Below are positions 35,402-46,760 of a DNA stretch of 64,000 nucleotides, one piece after another (the first letter of the stretch is position 1; every line of letters begins with the position of its first letter). The stretch lies in NCBI GenBank assembly GCA_003952965.2, contig RXIC02000493.1, forward strand, positions 62,001-126,000, read 5' to 3'. Made by a program: the position numbers and the translations under genes. This stretch comes from Morella rubra (lineage: Eukaryota; Streptophyta; Magnoliopsida; Fagales; Myricaceae). The notes under the pieces were generated by a model, which ran no database searches, was not told where the DNA came from, and saw only the letters and a list, made by a program, of their open reading frames with translations.

Positions 35402-36180
35402 TTAATCAAGGAAGGCAATGGCTTCGAGCCACTGCACTTGCTCTATTAAAATACAAAGCAGACAACACAAGTACAAATAGGCCTCATGACAGTCCCAACA
35501 ATAATCTATACGTCTTGTGCAACTTCTCATATCTATGCTGATGAGTTTGAGTTTGAATTTCAATGCAATGACGTGCACAAATTTCTTTAATCGCAACCTC
35601 ATGCTTTTCCATCTCTTTTGAAAGCTTGGATTCAACCTTAATCGACTCGCTATTCAATTTCTCCTGCTGCTCATGCAGTCGCCTCATCACCCTCTTACCA
35701 TGGTCACACATGGCAGGATCATACCATCTGAAGAACCCACATGAACGCCCAAACTACAGGTATGTAAAAACAATTTTCATTACTTGGATGTCACAATTAT
35801 TCTTACTGTCAAAAAAAAAAAACCTTATGATTTTCACAGCTGTAAAACCTGCTACCAAAGTTGTTTTCTGTGTACAACGTTTTGAGAGCTGCATCGATTG
35901 CACAATAGCACATTGGAATATGATGTCTTGATCCTACCATGGTCACACATGGCAGGATCATACCATCTGAAGAACCCACATGAACGCCCAAACTACAGGT
36001 ATCAATTTTGTACAACGTTTTGAGAGCTGCATCGATTGCTAGTCAAAAAAAATGTTACCTCCTTCCAGCTCACACACCAAAGTTGTTTTCTGTGTATGAA
36101 GATTTACATCGATTGCACAATAGCACATGGATGTGACAATTGGCCTTGTAGCAGTGGCAGAACTTGCACCACTCAATGGT
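35402..36180 (-). pseudogene. GRF-type zinc-finger plus coiled-coil ORF inside MULE-4
   Basis: Minus-strand relic, convergent with the transposase. Readable pieces in order: a Cys-rich CKFCHCYKANCH-like start (about 36130-36165), NNFGSRFYSCENHKVFFF (35815-35870), which resembles the N.GRRFY.CPN core of GRF zinc fingers, then CG..RWYDPAMCDHGKR-like sequence (about 35690-35750) and a coiled-coil-like stretch LHEQQEKLNSESIKVESKLS and KEMEKHEVAIKEICA (35560-35700). The exon holding the 'YDPxMC' part is duplicated: 35696-35763 equals 35935-36002 with no difference seen. Frames differ between pieces, so introns or decay separate them. Small GRF-finger proteins with this C-terminal 'DPxMC' helix are common in plants; a role for the element is unknown. 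Confidence 0.55.
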
Positions 36181-36791
36181 GGAGACAGTTCTCAGCTATT
36201 GTTTTCGCCGTTATACTCAGTTAACTTAACAAAAATAACTAATCTTAACTTAACTCTATGCTCATAAACGTTACAAAGAAGTAAGTTAACTAGCTGAAAG
36301 CAAATGAGTGTGGAAGAATAAGGAGCCGTGTTAGGGGTTTTCGGACAAGTAACTGAATCTAATTTCGAGCAGCAGCTTGGAAATAATTACACTTTTAGCG
36401 GATTAGCAAAGGACTTGCTTTCGTCGTTTGGAACTGGAGATGACCGAAATACTTTAAGGCAGAAAGGGGAATTGGAAATGGAATGGCACTTTTGGTAAAA
36501 TTCGACAGGGCAAAAATGGGAAAGCAAGTGGCAAATACTCGGTTTTACATTTACACAAATTTGGCACTGTTGGTGGTAAACAACGCGAAGGGCAAAAATG
36601 GGAAAGCAAGTGGCAAATACTCACATGAGATACACAAGACGGGTTTTCCGTTTAAATTGACAGAAATTATAGATGGAGAGTGCAAACTATTGGGTCATGG
36701 TAGTTTGAGGGTGAAATATGAAAAAAGTGGTACTTTGGAGTGCAATGTGAAGAAGGTGTGGTAGTTTGAGGATGAAAAGTGTAATTTTTTC

Positions 36792-36800
36792 ATATTGCAT
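36792..36800. repeat. Right 9-bp target-site duplication
   Basis: ATATTGCAT, identical to 30549-30557. See the complete MULE it flanks. Confidence 0.92.
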
Positions 36801-38490
36801 TAAGGACCTGGATAAAAATATAAAGTCTTATGGATGGAAAGGGCAAGCATATAAGAATGTGCTATGGAAGTGTACAAAATTTTCCATTATCATGGCATTT
36901 GAGAGACATATGAAATAAATTGAAGCATTAAGTTGAGCTGCACACTTTTATCTATCTGAAATCCCTCCCAAGGCATGTTTTTTACTCTTAATAAACTATT
37001 TACTTATTAATTTCTTAACTCATTGTAGTGATTAAGACATTACGTTATCAATCAGTTTGTAAAATTTCTTAACTATTGTAGGCATGGTCACGACACGCAT
37101 TCTCTACAAATTGTAAGAGCAATGTACTTCTAAATAACATTGCAAAGACCTTCAACGCGTGGATGCTGGAGGCGAGATATAAGTCTCTTTTGAGCATGAT
37201 GGAGATTATTAGGAAGATGCTGATGAATCGCCTCCATCAGAAACGAGCGAGTGCTGAGAAGGCAAGCTATGATATTTGCCAGCAAATCTAAGAAAATTTG
37301 AAAAGGAATAAGAAGTTTGAAAGTCACTTCATATGTAGATGGGAAAATGGCTTGGAGTTTGAAGTGGACCATCATACTAAAGAATGAAGAGCGGTGAACA
37401 TTCTTGGAAGAACTTGTACCTGTGGTATGATAGTTGAATCGCATTCCTGTGCATATATTTCTCCTGTAAGAAGTCAAAGGAGTTAGTGGACAATTGTTAT
37501 TGCATTGATGCATACAGATGAGCATATCAGTCACCTATACAAGCACTACCAGGTCCGAAGTCATGGCCACACGTACACATAGACCCTCTAACATTTCCGC
37601 CCAAGATAAAGGCAAGGGTTAGACGTCCGAGAATGTCAAGGCGAAGGGTCGAGGATGAGCCACCACCCCCAGGCCAAGTGTCAAGACGTGGTTACATAAC
37701 CAAATGCAGGAGGTGTGGAGCAATTAGTCATAATGCAAGGAGATGTAAGCTGCCACCAAAGCCTGGGGAACAGAAGTATCCCCTTAAAATCGTACACGAA
37801 GTAAAAGAAGACAGGAAACATAAATCATATTACTGGAGTCTAACTTACTTTTTTTATAAATAACGTGGCCCAATTTATAACTAACATTATCAATATTTTT
37901 TTGTTACATAATGGAGCAAGTATGATGCATCTCAAACTCCGGCTAGCAAGAGAAAGAATAAGGTATACTCAAAAAAAATTATTTTATAAGAGACGAGGAA
38001 GAATATATTAGTTCTTTTTGTATCCTTTTATGTGGCACCCTACATAAATTGCCCTAAGATGTTTTTTTGGAAGGTTGACATTGATAAAACAGCCAAATGT
38101 CATTTGAGATGGCATTATGTCTATGAGTTTCCAATTGAAAAAGTTCACTAATTAGCTGGCATTTAAAGTGAAAGATATTTCGTAAATTGTGTCACTGCAG
38201 GGTGTTGATGGGGAGGGTATATCCAGAGCTACCGATGGTCTTCGAGTCCGAACTCATGGTATAATCCAATCTGCTAGTACTGACCAGACTGGCACTGCCA
38301 CTAGGACTCGTGAGAGTTAGGTATCAAATCTCATCTTGACTTACTTTAATTTTGAAAGTTATGCAGCCTCTTTTTGCTTGATATTTTCTTTGCATGCAGT
38401 AAACAACAGAGGATACCTGTGGGTCTCAACCAGAACGTGTTACAAAGCAGACGTACTAAAGGTGTCGAGAGAGCACGGGCCACTCAATGA
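36801..38490 (+). pseudogene. MULE-3 (host) transposase, C-terminal part
   Basis: Continues the reading frame left at 30557: IKDLDKNIKSYGWKGQAY, KNVLWKCTKFSIIMAFERHM, an intron to about 37081, WSRHAFSTNCKSNVLLNNIA, KTFNAWMLEARYKSLLSMME, IRKMLMNRLHQKRASAEKA, a SWIM remnant (about 37380-37460), and a zinc knuckle with all four ligands (TKCRRCGAISHNARRCK, 37702-37752). Additional tail exons probably lie up to about 38470. It is interrupted by stops, for example in the SWIM region, so it is inactive. The right terminal repeat of this host element was not found. Confidence 0.85.
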
Positions 38491-39399
38491 TGGGGTGTGT
38501 TAGTGGTGTTAGTGGTTGGGTTTGGGTGATTTGGACAGTTTTTTCTACTGAGTGTTGATCACTCTTTTGAAGTTGCTTCTTGTAATTATTTTGGTGACTA
38601 ATAGTATCATAGGTTTTTGGTTCTTCTCATGTAAAAGCCAATTTATGAGGTGCTGATAAGCATTTTTAATTACAGTATTGCACAACAGCAACTTGAATGG
38701 ACATGTTTTTCATACGTGAAACTCAATTGAAGAATATGTATTTTAGAAATTTGTTGAATTGTTGAGGTCTTTTGGTTTACAGGAAATGAATGGATAAATG
38801 AATGGTTTGCACTTGGAATGCAAAATAAGCAATAAATGTTTAAGAATCGAACAAAATTCAAACAAAAAAACTCAACTTTTAATCCTCAACCAAAAATACC
38901 ACTTTAATCCTTTCAAAACCACAAATCATTCTCTTCAATCACAATGGATGACCTTGACAACCTCTATTAGGCATTCCTTAAAGCTTCATAATCGGCCTCC
39001 TCTTTACTCTCTTCAAAAATTCATGTTTTGGAGCACCCTCAAGTCCTTTATATTTTATCATATTCACAACACAACATTCGAACGAAACATAAATTCGTTT
39101 GAATAGATATGCGCAAACATAAACATACATTTCGGTCTATTTGAACGGAAATACAACGATGACGAATCACTACTGTGTTTCGTCCGATAGTCTCCAAAGC
39201 GCCTCATACATCCTCCAGCATCTTTGTAAGTGCACTCATAATAGCATTGATAAACGTGACCTAAGGTCTGGCCGCCCCGTTCATGAACTCTCCAACTTGG
39301 TCAACTAATCCTCGAACGGAGCGGAGTAGTACGAAAGGCCTTTGTCACTAGCCACTGCAACTCGTCCAACCACAGAGGACGTGCCTAGGGGCTCGCACC
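38491..39399. other. Non-coding boundary region between transposon block and CCD4 upstream block
   Basis: No supported gene. The motif TTCGAACG appears again at 39079-39090 and neighbouring TTTGAACGG strings (to about 39145), followed by CACTACTGTGTTTCGTCC, a possible diverged CACTA terminus. A Thr/Asn-rich open frame at 38798-39106 shows no known domain. Confidence 0.4.
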
Positions 39400-39508
39400 G
39401 ATGGAGTCTGTCGACTATGTACAAAAGGATTATTTTCGAAACCTAGCTGAGTTTTGATAGTCTCCTATACATGAATAAAAATTAGGGACTTTGTAATTTA
39501 AGATTTTC

Positions 39509-39513
<5 letters not shown>

Positions 39514-39572
<59 letters not shown>
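39514..39572. repeat. Compound microsatellite (CT)n(TA)n
   Basis: A run of about 14 CT units directly followed by about 16 TA units. It lies in a stretch of block A that block B lacks. Confidence 0.95.
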
Positions 39573-39575
<3 letters not shown>

Positions 39576-41093
39576 ATAACGAGTCACAAGAGTGGAATAT
39601 TGGCGAGGTGAGACCCAGACTCAAGTCGTTTTTTATTTAGAAAAAATAAAAAATAAATAAAGGTGGTTTTGGTTTTTGGGTCCAAGATGGAGCGAAGGCA
39701 GAGCAAGGCCCCCCACTAAGCTTTTCAGGAAACAAAAAAAGTTTCTATGGAGACTTTAGAATCTTAAGGTAGTCTCCATAACTTTCTTTGAACTCGGAAA
39801 AGAAAATTTGCGACCCTCCAACTAAAATCTACTTTTCTATCCCTTTTTTCCTTATTTTAGAAAGTTCAATAGGGATGATCTACATCTATTATATATATTA
39901 ATGATTTAATATACTACTGAGAAGATGCACTGGTTTATATATACTTGATTACTTAAATAAAACTCTTGAGAATTCCACCCATCTTAGCACCCTTTCCAGC
40001 ACTTCTAACTACGGGATTTTGGAGGAAATGCAACTGCATTTGTGCCTACATTATACATATACCCACTCAAAGACATTAGAGGATTATTCCAAATCATACT
40101 GTTAATTCCTGTTACACTTAAGAGTCCAAAGGGGTTATTATTCTTCTACTTTTCCTATTGTTCGCAACAGATCAGGAGGATAGACACGATGGGAAATAAA
40201 GTTTTGATGCTGGCGCGGAACAAAGACAAAAACAAAAACACAACGCAGAATGGGATAACAAGTGCCAAGTGGAATATTTATGATGATGTTTTTGGACTTC
40301 TGTTAGAAACTTAAATGGGCTTGAACTGGTTGGTCCATTCTGTTGTCGGCATTTTGTCAAAAGGAGCGGGACCCCTTTGTTTCACCCACAGAGTTTGGAT
40401 TGGGGTTGACTCGCATGGGACAGGCTAACCATAAAAGCCGAAGTTTCAGAGGCTACACTTGACGAGCAAGTGTCAAATCAAACTCTGTCTGCCTCTCCTA
40501 GCCCATTCACCCAAAACTGGCCGCCCTCACCTAACTTACAATAGCTAGATCAAACTTCCTTCAATGGTCGGTCAGGACACCCCACCCGCCTAGAAAGGAA
40601 GAAGAGGAAGACCAATTCCTAGTCAGCTTGTTTGATCTCTTTTTTCTGTACCAAATTAGTTTTTTATTCTTTTAAAAGTCCGACAAATAGTTCAAAAATA
40701 TCACAATCTAACTGTTGAATGTTTATTAGCCCAAGAAATCGAAAAGAAAGACGTGCGTAAAGTCCTTTGGAGAAAAAATAAAACTCTATATACTATATAT
40801 CAATAATATTCTTCTATTTATGTGGGAAAGGTCTGCTCCATCGTGACTAAAAACAAATTTATAATACCAACAGAAAACGAAATTTCAAAAGCTCTTTGCG
40901 AGCATTTCTTTGATTAATTTGTATTATCTGAGCTTGGAAGTTATGGCTGTACATTAAGTTCTATTAATTAGGATTTTAAATATTAACTGGGCCACATACA
41001 ATTTATTAAATTCATCTGTTATAGCGCCTTCCTAGATTTCCATTTTTATTTTCTCCTCCTAATATGTAAGTTTCTTCATTTCTCCTTCAATTG

Positions 41094-41290
41094 TATATAT
41101 AATGCGAACAAACATACTCGAGGAACTTATAACAAAATGTTACAGTCACTGTTTTATAAGGAAAAAAAGATTGACAGAAAGTAAAAGCTCCTCGTATATA
41201 TAATGCGAACAAACATACTCGAAGCACTTATAACAAAATGCCAGTCACTGTTTTATAAGGAAAAAAGATTGACAGAAGTAAAAGCAACTA
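41094..41290 (+). repeat. Tandem duplication of about 100 bp
   Basis: ATATAATGCGAACAAACATACTCGA..CACTGTTTTATAAGGAAAAAA-GATTGACAGAA occurs at 41095-41185 and again at 41197-41283 with a few differences. The copies sit in block A only; block B has a shorter unrelated stretch here. Confidence 0.85.
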
Positions 41291-42108
41291 TATATAAAAA
41301 GCCACTTACGACAAAAGACATCCCTCCAAGTGGAGGAACCTCTTGGAACAACCTGCGACAGAACTGTGTGGTTTTGAGCTTTACCCAAATGCCATAAAAC
41401 ATAGTTTTCCTGCTCAAGTAAACCAACTGGACTGCTTGCATCTATACACTCATGACAACCGATTGCCCACCTAGTAGGCTGCCACAATTTAGTTAATAGG
41501 ACAAAGAAATTGACAACCGATTACGTACCCACCCAGAAGGCTGCAACGATTTAATAGGACAGAAATTAACATCAGATGTCACATTTTTTCCTTTTCTTTC
41601 TTCAAATAAATGATATTCCATGAGGGTTTGAGCAAAGCGGCTAAGAGGCTCCCGGTGATTTCCTCTCAACACAAGAGAAAAGAAAGAAAAGAGACGCCAT
41701 GTGATTTTGTTGACCAGAAATTAGAGAAAAGATCATCATATGTCATTGGGTTGGCCTCTTCCTTCTCTCTTTTATAATTAGGTTGGTGTCACAGTAAACG
41801 ACCTAACACAATCATCGGTGGACTATACAAGTGAAATCGTACGACCAAACTTAATTATTTTAACATAAGTTGGACCATCTGATCATAGACTAAACATAGT
41901 CTTTGGGAGGCATCATGCATGACACCTAGTTCAGTTCAATAAGGGGTTCACAATTCCGGGTTAGATCATTTTCATTTATTTATCAAAAAATACCCAAATC
42001 AAATCCCTCTCACATCAAGTAGGAAAATTTTGAAGTAGGTAATTGTTAATTAGCCCTACAAATACGTACACTCAATGTTAACAGCCTATTATTGATGAGA
42101 TCAGCTTC

Positions 42109-42860
42109 TTTTTTTTTTTAGTCAAAATAGCAAGCATTCGTTAAGATCAAGGAGGTTTGAAAACTTCAATTACATACTCTAAAGGGCGTATCGGACCCTC
42201 CGGAGAGGTGACGAGACAACGAGCAAAGGGGCCAAACAGCCTTACAAACTCAAGTCTAAAAGGACGAGTAGAGACCCATAAAGGATGGAAAGCCCACGAG
42301 GGCAGTAAATTGTAACGACCAGCAGAAAAGGAAAGCTAATGGCGGAATAGGGTGGCAGGACTAGCAGCTGGAGGCGATAAAATCGGACAGATCTGAAAAT
42401 GGGGAGGCGCATGAGATCCAAGCGCGCGTGGGCCCACAGGTGCTGCGGTCGGTCATCGGAGCACCCCGAGAGCACTTGGATGTCCAAATGCTAGTCACCT
42501 AGCTCGTGCATACTGGAGAGGACCATCCGCCGCTAAAAAATGAAAATAAGGGGACGGGCGCATGAGATCCACGCACGTGCATGACAGTGCGTGAGATCAC
42601 CGCGTCATCCCATCGCTAATTGGTCGATGTAGAAAGCTTTTTCCAATCGATGTAGATACCGTCCCCGTTAGTCGCAGTCTTCAAAAGCCTCGAAAAAAGC
42701 GTAGATCTAGCCACCAAAGTTATCGGAAAAAAAAAACTTCTAAAAGTGACCGAAAATGAGGGTTTATTGAGGGATCCGGTCACAAAAGAAAAGAGCAGAG
42801 GAGGAGAGGGGGGATTAGTTTATTAATGATTAAACTAATCCAAATGATTAAGAACTTTAA
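42109..42860 (-). mobile_element. Possible LINE 3'-end fragment
   Basis: On the minus strand the segment ends with 'CTTAACGAATGCTTGCTATTTTGACT' followed by a run of 11 A, a 3' end typical of plant LINE copies. It lies within the 1.5-kb stretch that block A has and block B lacks. No reverse-transcriptase motif or target duplication was seen; the 5' limit is a guess. Confidence 0.3.
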
Positions 42861-44499
42861 GGCTGTTTTTACATTACATTATTTATTTTATTAAGGTATA
42901 CAAACGTTACCTAACTTATGATCTTTCAGGGGTTCCATGGTCATAGATTACTTAAAATAGTATTTTGCCTTGACAGGATTGCCCTCGCAATCTTGGTTTG
43001 ATTCCTTAGGTTACTTTCTAAATAAAATAACGCAAAACTTTGAAAAGAACTAAATGGGTAAAACTAATCAAATCCAATTTAAGCTAAAAGATATGGGTGA
43101 TTCATTGGGCCCATGTTTTAATTAATTACCTAAAAGATATATATGGATGATTCGGACAGCAAATTAGTGAGAAACTTGCCCCTAAGCCGCTTGTAATTCT
43201 AAATGCATGCAAATAAGCAAGAGAATAAAAAAAATAAAAAACTTAAGAAGGACATAAAATAAAAATAAAAACTTAGCTATAGCTACCTACACCCAAGTTT
43301 ACTAAATTGTGGTCTTTTAATTTTTTTTTTTTTCATTGGTTATGAAACGTATGAAGTATCTAGATGGATCTATTGGTATATATGAGTATGACTTTTTATA
43401 ATCTTATTGTCTGAGAAGAATGTATTTCTTTGTCTTTTGCTTGCCCCGTTCTGTTCCTTTTAGGCCAAAGACAGTCGAGGTGTTGAAAAACAAAGCGGGT
43501 AACACGTCCATGTCAATTTCTTGATTGAAGCAAAGCCCACAGGCTAGGAAGCGAAATCAAATGGAAAACGGAAAATTGACAAGCTAACAGGAAATTAAAG
43601 GCGAACAAAGATATTCCTTCGGCATCGCACTCCGACCGTCCAAAAAATGACAAGGACTTGGCCTTTGTTTTTGCGACACGTCGACTACAAGAATCTCCAC
43701 CTAAAAAAGCTAAAATCGTGTTAGGACTTAACACACCGACCGTCATCTCTTGGACACGTATACAAAGACCCAGTCTTTTGACCCCCCGCCGAGCACTTTA
43801 GTCTGAATGTGAACCCTCTATCGAACCGACCGCACTATGGTTCGCGTCTCTTGGGGCCCCTTTCCTTGCACGCTTCTGTGTCTGCGTTTTGAGATTCGAC
43901 CCAAAATGCGAATGTAGTTCTGTGTACCAGAAATCCGACTGTCCGTTGAAGACTCTTGCCTACCTTGACTTTGTCAGCTAGTGTCTTCCTGGTGTATAGC
44001 GGTGTCGGCGCCACCGTGGTTATTGAAGTTTCTTTAGATACATCCTCTTCTCCCATTACCTCGAGTCTCTCTTATAATTTGTCATTTTCATGTATTTTCT
44101 TGACAAATATAGTAATTATGAGAGAGAATTTTACAACGAAATAGAGATATGTAGTAACAGATATTACATTTATCTTTTCTAAATATATATTTATTTTTTA
44201 TCATGCACAACTGACAACATGGAAAGAATCAGCAGAAACCAGCTGAGCTCAAATTTCTACCTACACACCAAAAGCTACAAGCTGGTCCCCACTAAAAACC
44301 TGCCACTTAGAAAACATTTCTGAACAAAGAAACAAAAAATAAATATCGAAAAGCGGCTGTCGTTGTAAACAGATGAGGAGATTCCGGGGACGTATCTGCA
44401 GGCATCCCTCAGGTAAAATCTCCCTTATTTAGAGACACGATAAAAGATGATCATCCCCCTACGTGAGTCTACCAGAAACAGCAGTCTGAAGTACTCAAA

Positions 44500-46341
44500 T
44501 TAGGCCTGCTTCTCCAGATCCTTTGAATTTATGAAGGTTCCATGGAAGCCGTATGGAACACGAGACGGAAGCTTAACTGTGGCTTCCAACTTCATATTTA
44601 CAGCATTTACGATTTGTAGCTCTGATTTCCACTCCTTCTCGTCGTGGACAAAAGTTAGGATGTACCCATCGTCTTCTTTCTCCGAATTTGGGCTTCTGGG
44701 AAGGAACAGAGGCTCGCCTCCAAACCTCTCGTCTCCGTACATGTACTTCCTTACCTCCCCTGTGAAGAGGTCAACTTTAGCAAAACCAGATACCTTCGGC
44801 CAAGGTTCAGCAAGGGCCAAATATGCGAACTGGGTTTTCCTCCCGAGCCTGTTCCGGTTCACCATACCGGCCTCTAAGTTCACTTGCTCACACTCTGATA
44901 TGATGGGGCGTCGCGTGGACTTGCCAGTCTTCAAGTTGAGCCGCATTTCAGATAACACACTCTTCAAGCTCTCGTCGCATTCATTGAAAATGGAGTCAGG
45001 AGGAGTCATGCAAGAGCCAATCACTACTACCTCATCGCTCTCAGGCTCCTCCCAGGCATTCCAAAGGTGGAAACAGAAGCAATCTGGGACTTCAATCCAT
45101 TTGATCCTTGAAGCATCAGTGGCATTCTTGTCTAAAATTCCAAACCTAGACATCTTGTTCTTGTCGTAAATGACCGGAGAGCCACCACGAATCATCTCTG
45201 GGAGCTTGAACACCACCTGCTGATCTGGGATCACCACGAACCTCTCTGTAATTGCAAAGTCATGCATCATAGTAGGCTGAGCGAGAGGAATTTCAACATC
45301 GGGGGATTTTGCCCCGTTTCCTGAGAAGCGAAAGTACTTGAGGTACGGTTTTTGGATAACATCGTAGCTTAGGGCAAAGAACTCTTCGGAGACAGGGTCA
45401 ACTTTCGGGTGAGCGATCATTGTTGAGCGGAGCTGACCATTGAAATCATAGCGGCCAACAGTCTTGAGGTCACCTGTGGGAGTAACTCGAACTTGGTATG
45501 GTATATCGTCTTCGGACATGGCTAGAAGACGACCATTGAAGTAGACAAGTCCAGCGTTAGCGACTCCCATTCCGTGGCTCGGATCAATAAGGCCGAGTAG
45601 TCCTCGAGCATAGAAAAGGAGGAGTCGGGCAATGCCAGAGTGACCATGAAGCTCACCTATGGCCTTAGGAAAGACAGGACGACCAAGAGCTCGCTCTTGA
45701 ACTAGCCGGTGCGTCTCGGTGAACCTGCAGGCATAGCTAACCGAGTCATCCTTGAATTGGACTGCATGGACCATGCCATCTCCGTCAAAGAAGTGGTGGC
45801 CGGCAACGGGTTCGTAAAGTGGGTTTGCACCGTTCCGAACGTAGACGCCATGTATACAGTCAGGGATTTTGCCAGAAACCGGAAGCGAGTGTTGGACGGG
45901 TTGCTCTTCTACTGGACCAAAATTTCCAGCAATTTGAACTCTAGGATCGGCGGTTTTGGGAAGAGGGTGTTGGCGTTCATGGGAGACCAATGCAGCCTCC
46001 ACGGCATCCAAGGCCATGGCTGCAGCTTTCTGTAAGAGGTTCCATTGTTCGGTCACAGGCTTATTGACGGTCGAAGACGAAGAATTAGAAGTGTTAGCTT
46101 TGCCTTTTGGATGTGCAGTGGTGGGAGCTACAACACTAGTTGGCGGAGGATATTGCTTGGGGAATTGGAGTGTTTGGAGAGAGCAACGTACGTTGGACTT
46201 TTTGGCGGGCCTTTTCAAGGAGACAGAGGTTGAACGAGTGCCCAACTCCAAGAAAGATGAAGAGATAGAAGAAGTAGAAGACGAAGAAACTCTAAGCTGA
46301 ACCCTTGTGTTTGAAGTGGTTGTTGCTAAAGATGAAGCCAT
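44500..46341 (-). CDS. CCD4: Carotenoid cleavage dioxygenase 4, chloroplastic (copy 2)
   Basis: Intronless 613-residue paralogue of the gene at 190-2031, aligned without gaps (74 differences counted; 41 in residues 101-613). Plastid non-haem iron dioxygenase expected to cleave carotenoids, usually at the 9,10 bonds in the CCD4 class, releasing C13 apocarotenoids. Iron ligands H311, H360, H425 and H600 and glutamates E277, E490 and E543 are all present in normal motifs. The N-terminal 90 residues are Ser/Thr-rich and basic, as in a transit peptide, and differ strongly from copy 1. It keeps Arg at 305, 337 and 477 and Gly at 442, the residues I expect in the family, so it is the better candidate for the functional enzyme. 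The start is the first ATG of the frame and coincides with copy 1. Its substrate, and whether it is active in petals, fruit or leaves, cannot be told. Confidence 0.97.
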   Translation of the reverse strand: MASSLATTTSNTRVQLRVSSSSTSSISSSFLELGTRSTSVSLKRPAKKSNVRCSLQTLQFPKQYPPPTSVVAPTTAHPKGKANTSNSSSSTVNKPVTEQWNLLQKAAAMALDAVEAALVSHERQHPLPKTADPRVQIAGNFGPVEEQPVQHSLPVSGKIPDCIHGVYVRNGANPLYEPVAGHHFFDGDGMVHAVQFKDDSVSYACRFTETHRLVQERALGRPVFPKAIGELHGHSGIARLLLFYARGLLGLIDPSHGMGVANAGLVYFNGRLLAMSEDDIPYQVRVTPTGDLKTVGRYDFNGQLRSTMIAHPKVDPVSEEFFALSYDVIQKPYLKYFRFSGNGAKSPDVEIPLAQPTMMHDFAITERFVVIPDQQVVFKLPEMIRGGSPVIYDKNKMSRFGILDKNATDASRIKWIEVPDCFCFHLWNAWEEPESDEVVVIGSCMTPPDSIFNECDESLKSVLSEMRLNLKTGKSTRRPIISECEQVNLEAGMVNRNRLGRKTQFAYLALAEPWPKVSGFAKVDLFTGEVRKYMYGDERFGGEPLFLPRSPNSEKEDDGYILTFVHDEKEWKSELQIVNAVNMKLEATVKLPSRVPYGFHGTFINSKDLEKQA

Positions 46342-46580
46342 GGTTCGCTGCTACTTCAGTAAAGTAGAAATGGCACTTGGACTCAGTAGCAGTGAACTGA
46401 ATGGTATGTCGGTTGGGTTGGCTTTTGCGGGGGGCGCTTGGGGCGATTTGAGAGAGCGGCTTGTTTGCTTTTGGTTTGGTTTGGTTTATGTATGCAAGGA
46501 ATAAAGAAAGTAAGAGAGTGAGTGAATTTTGAGTCGAGAGAAGTGCGAGATTTGAGGAGAGTGGCGTGGGAAAGGAGAGG

Positions 46581-46588
46581 TTTATATA
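46581..46588 (-). promoter_or_regulatory. TATA box of CCD4 copy 2
   Basis: Minus-strand TATATAAA about 247 bp upstream of the ATG, in the same context as in copy 1. Promoter homology between the copies ends at about 46623. Confidence 0.7.
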
Positions 46589-46756
46589 GGGAGAGTGGGG
46601 AGGCATGGGGGTCCACCTCAGACACATAATAGAAGACCACGTGTTAGATTTTGGAAAGGGGACTCAAAAAAGAAACAGCCAATTAGTGAGCAAACACAAG
46701 GTGGGCTTTGTCTTGTGGGGTATAGCTGCTTATTTCTTTGACACGATCACGCTCTT

Positions 46757-46760
<4 letters not shown>

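Larger units (their letters stand above)
30558..36791 (+). mobile_element. Complete Mutator-like element (MULE-4), 6234 bp
   Basis: Both ends and the target site can be read. The left end starts GGGAAAATTAAACTTTTCAT and the right end, reverse-complemented, GAAAAAATTACACTTTTCAT; the two terminal repeats stay alignable for about 220 bp (30558-30780 and about 36570-36791), by eye around 80-85% identical, the length typical of Mutator ends. A perfect 9-bp duplication flanks it. Inside are a plus-strand mudrA-like pseudogene (31358-34900) and a minus-strand GRF-finger-like relic (35402-36180). In the right repeat, a 33-bp piece GGGCAAAAATGGGAAAGCAA... occurs twice (36508 and 36590). It sits in another MULE's transposase gene and is therefore the younger insertion. 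Confidence 0.92.
39400..44040 (-). repeat. Duplicated non-coding block A (beside CCD4 copy 2)
   Basis: Aligns in the same orientation, with interruptions, to 47660-49825. Matching anchors: GTTATTATTCTTCTACTTTTCC at 40135 against 47709; CTGTTGTCGGCATTT at 40342; CCTGCGACAGAACTG at 41351 against 48598; ATGAAGT..GGATCTATTGGTATATATGA at 43353; GACACGTCGACTACA..AATCTCCACCTAAAA at 43675; and GGTTATTGAAGTTTCTTTAG at 44018. Block A has two extra stretches (about 39441-40127 and 41700-43190) absent from block B. If CCD4 copy 1 was duplicated together with its 5' DNA, block A is the displaced upstream region of copy 1. Strand is given relative to the CCD4 genes. Confidence 0.75.
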
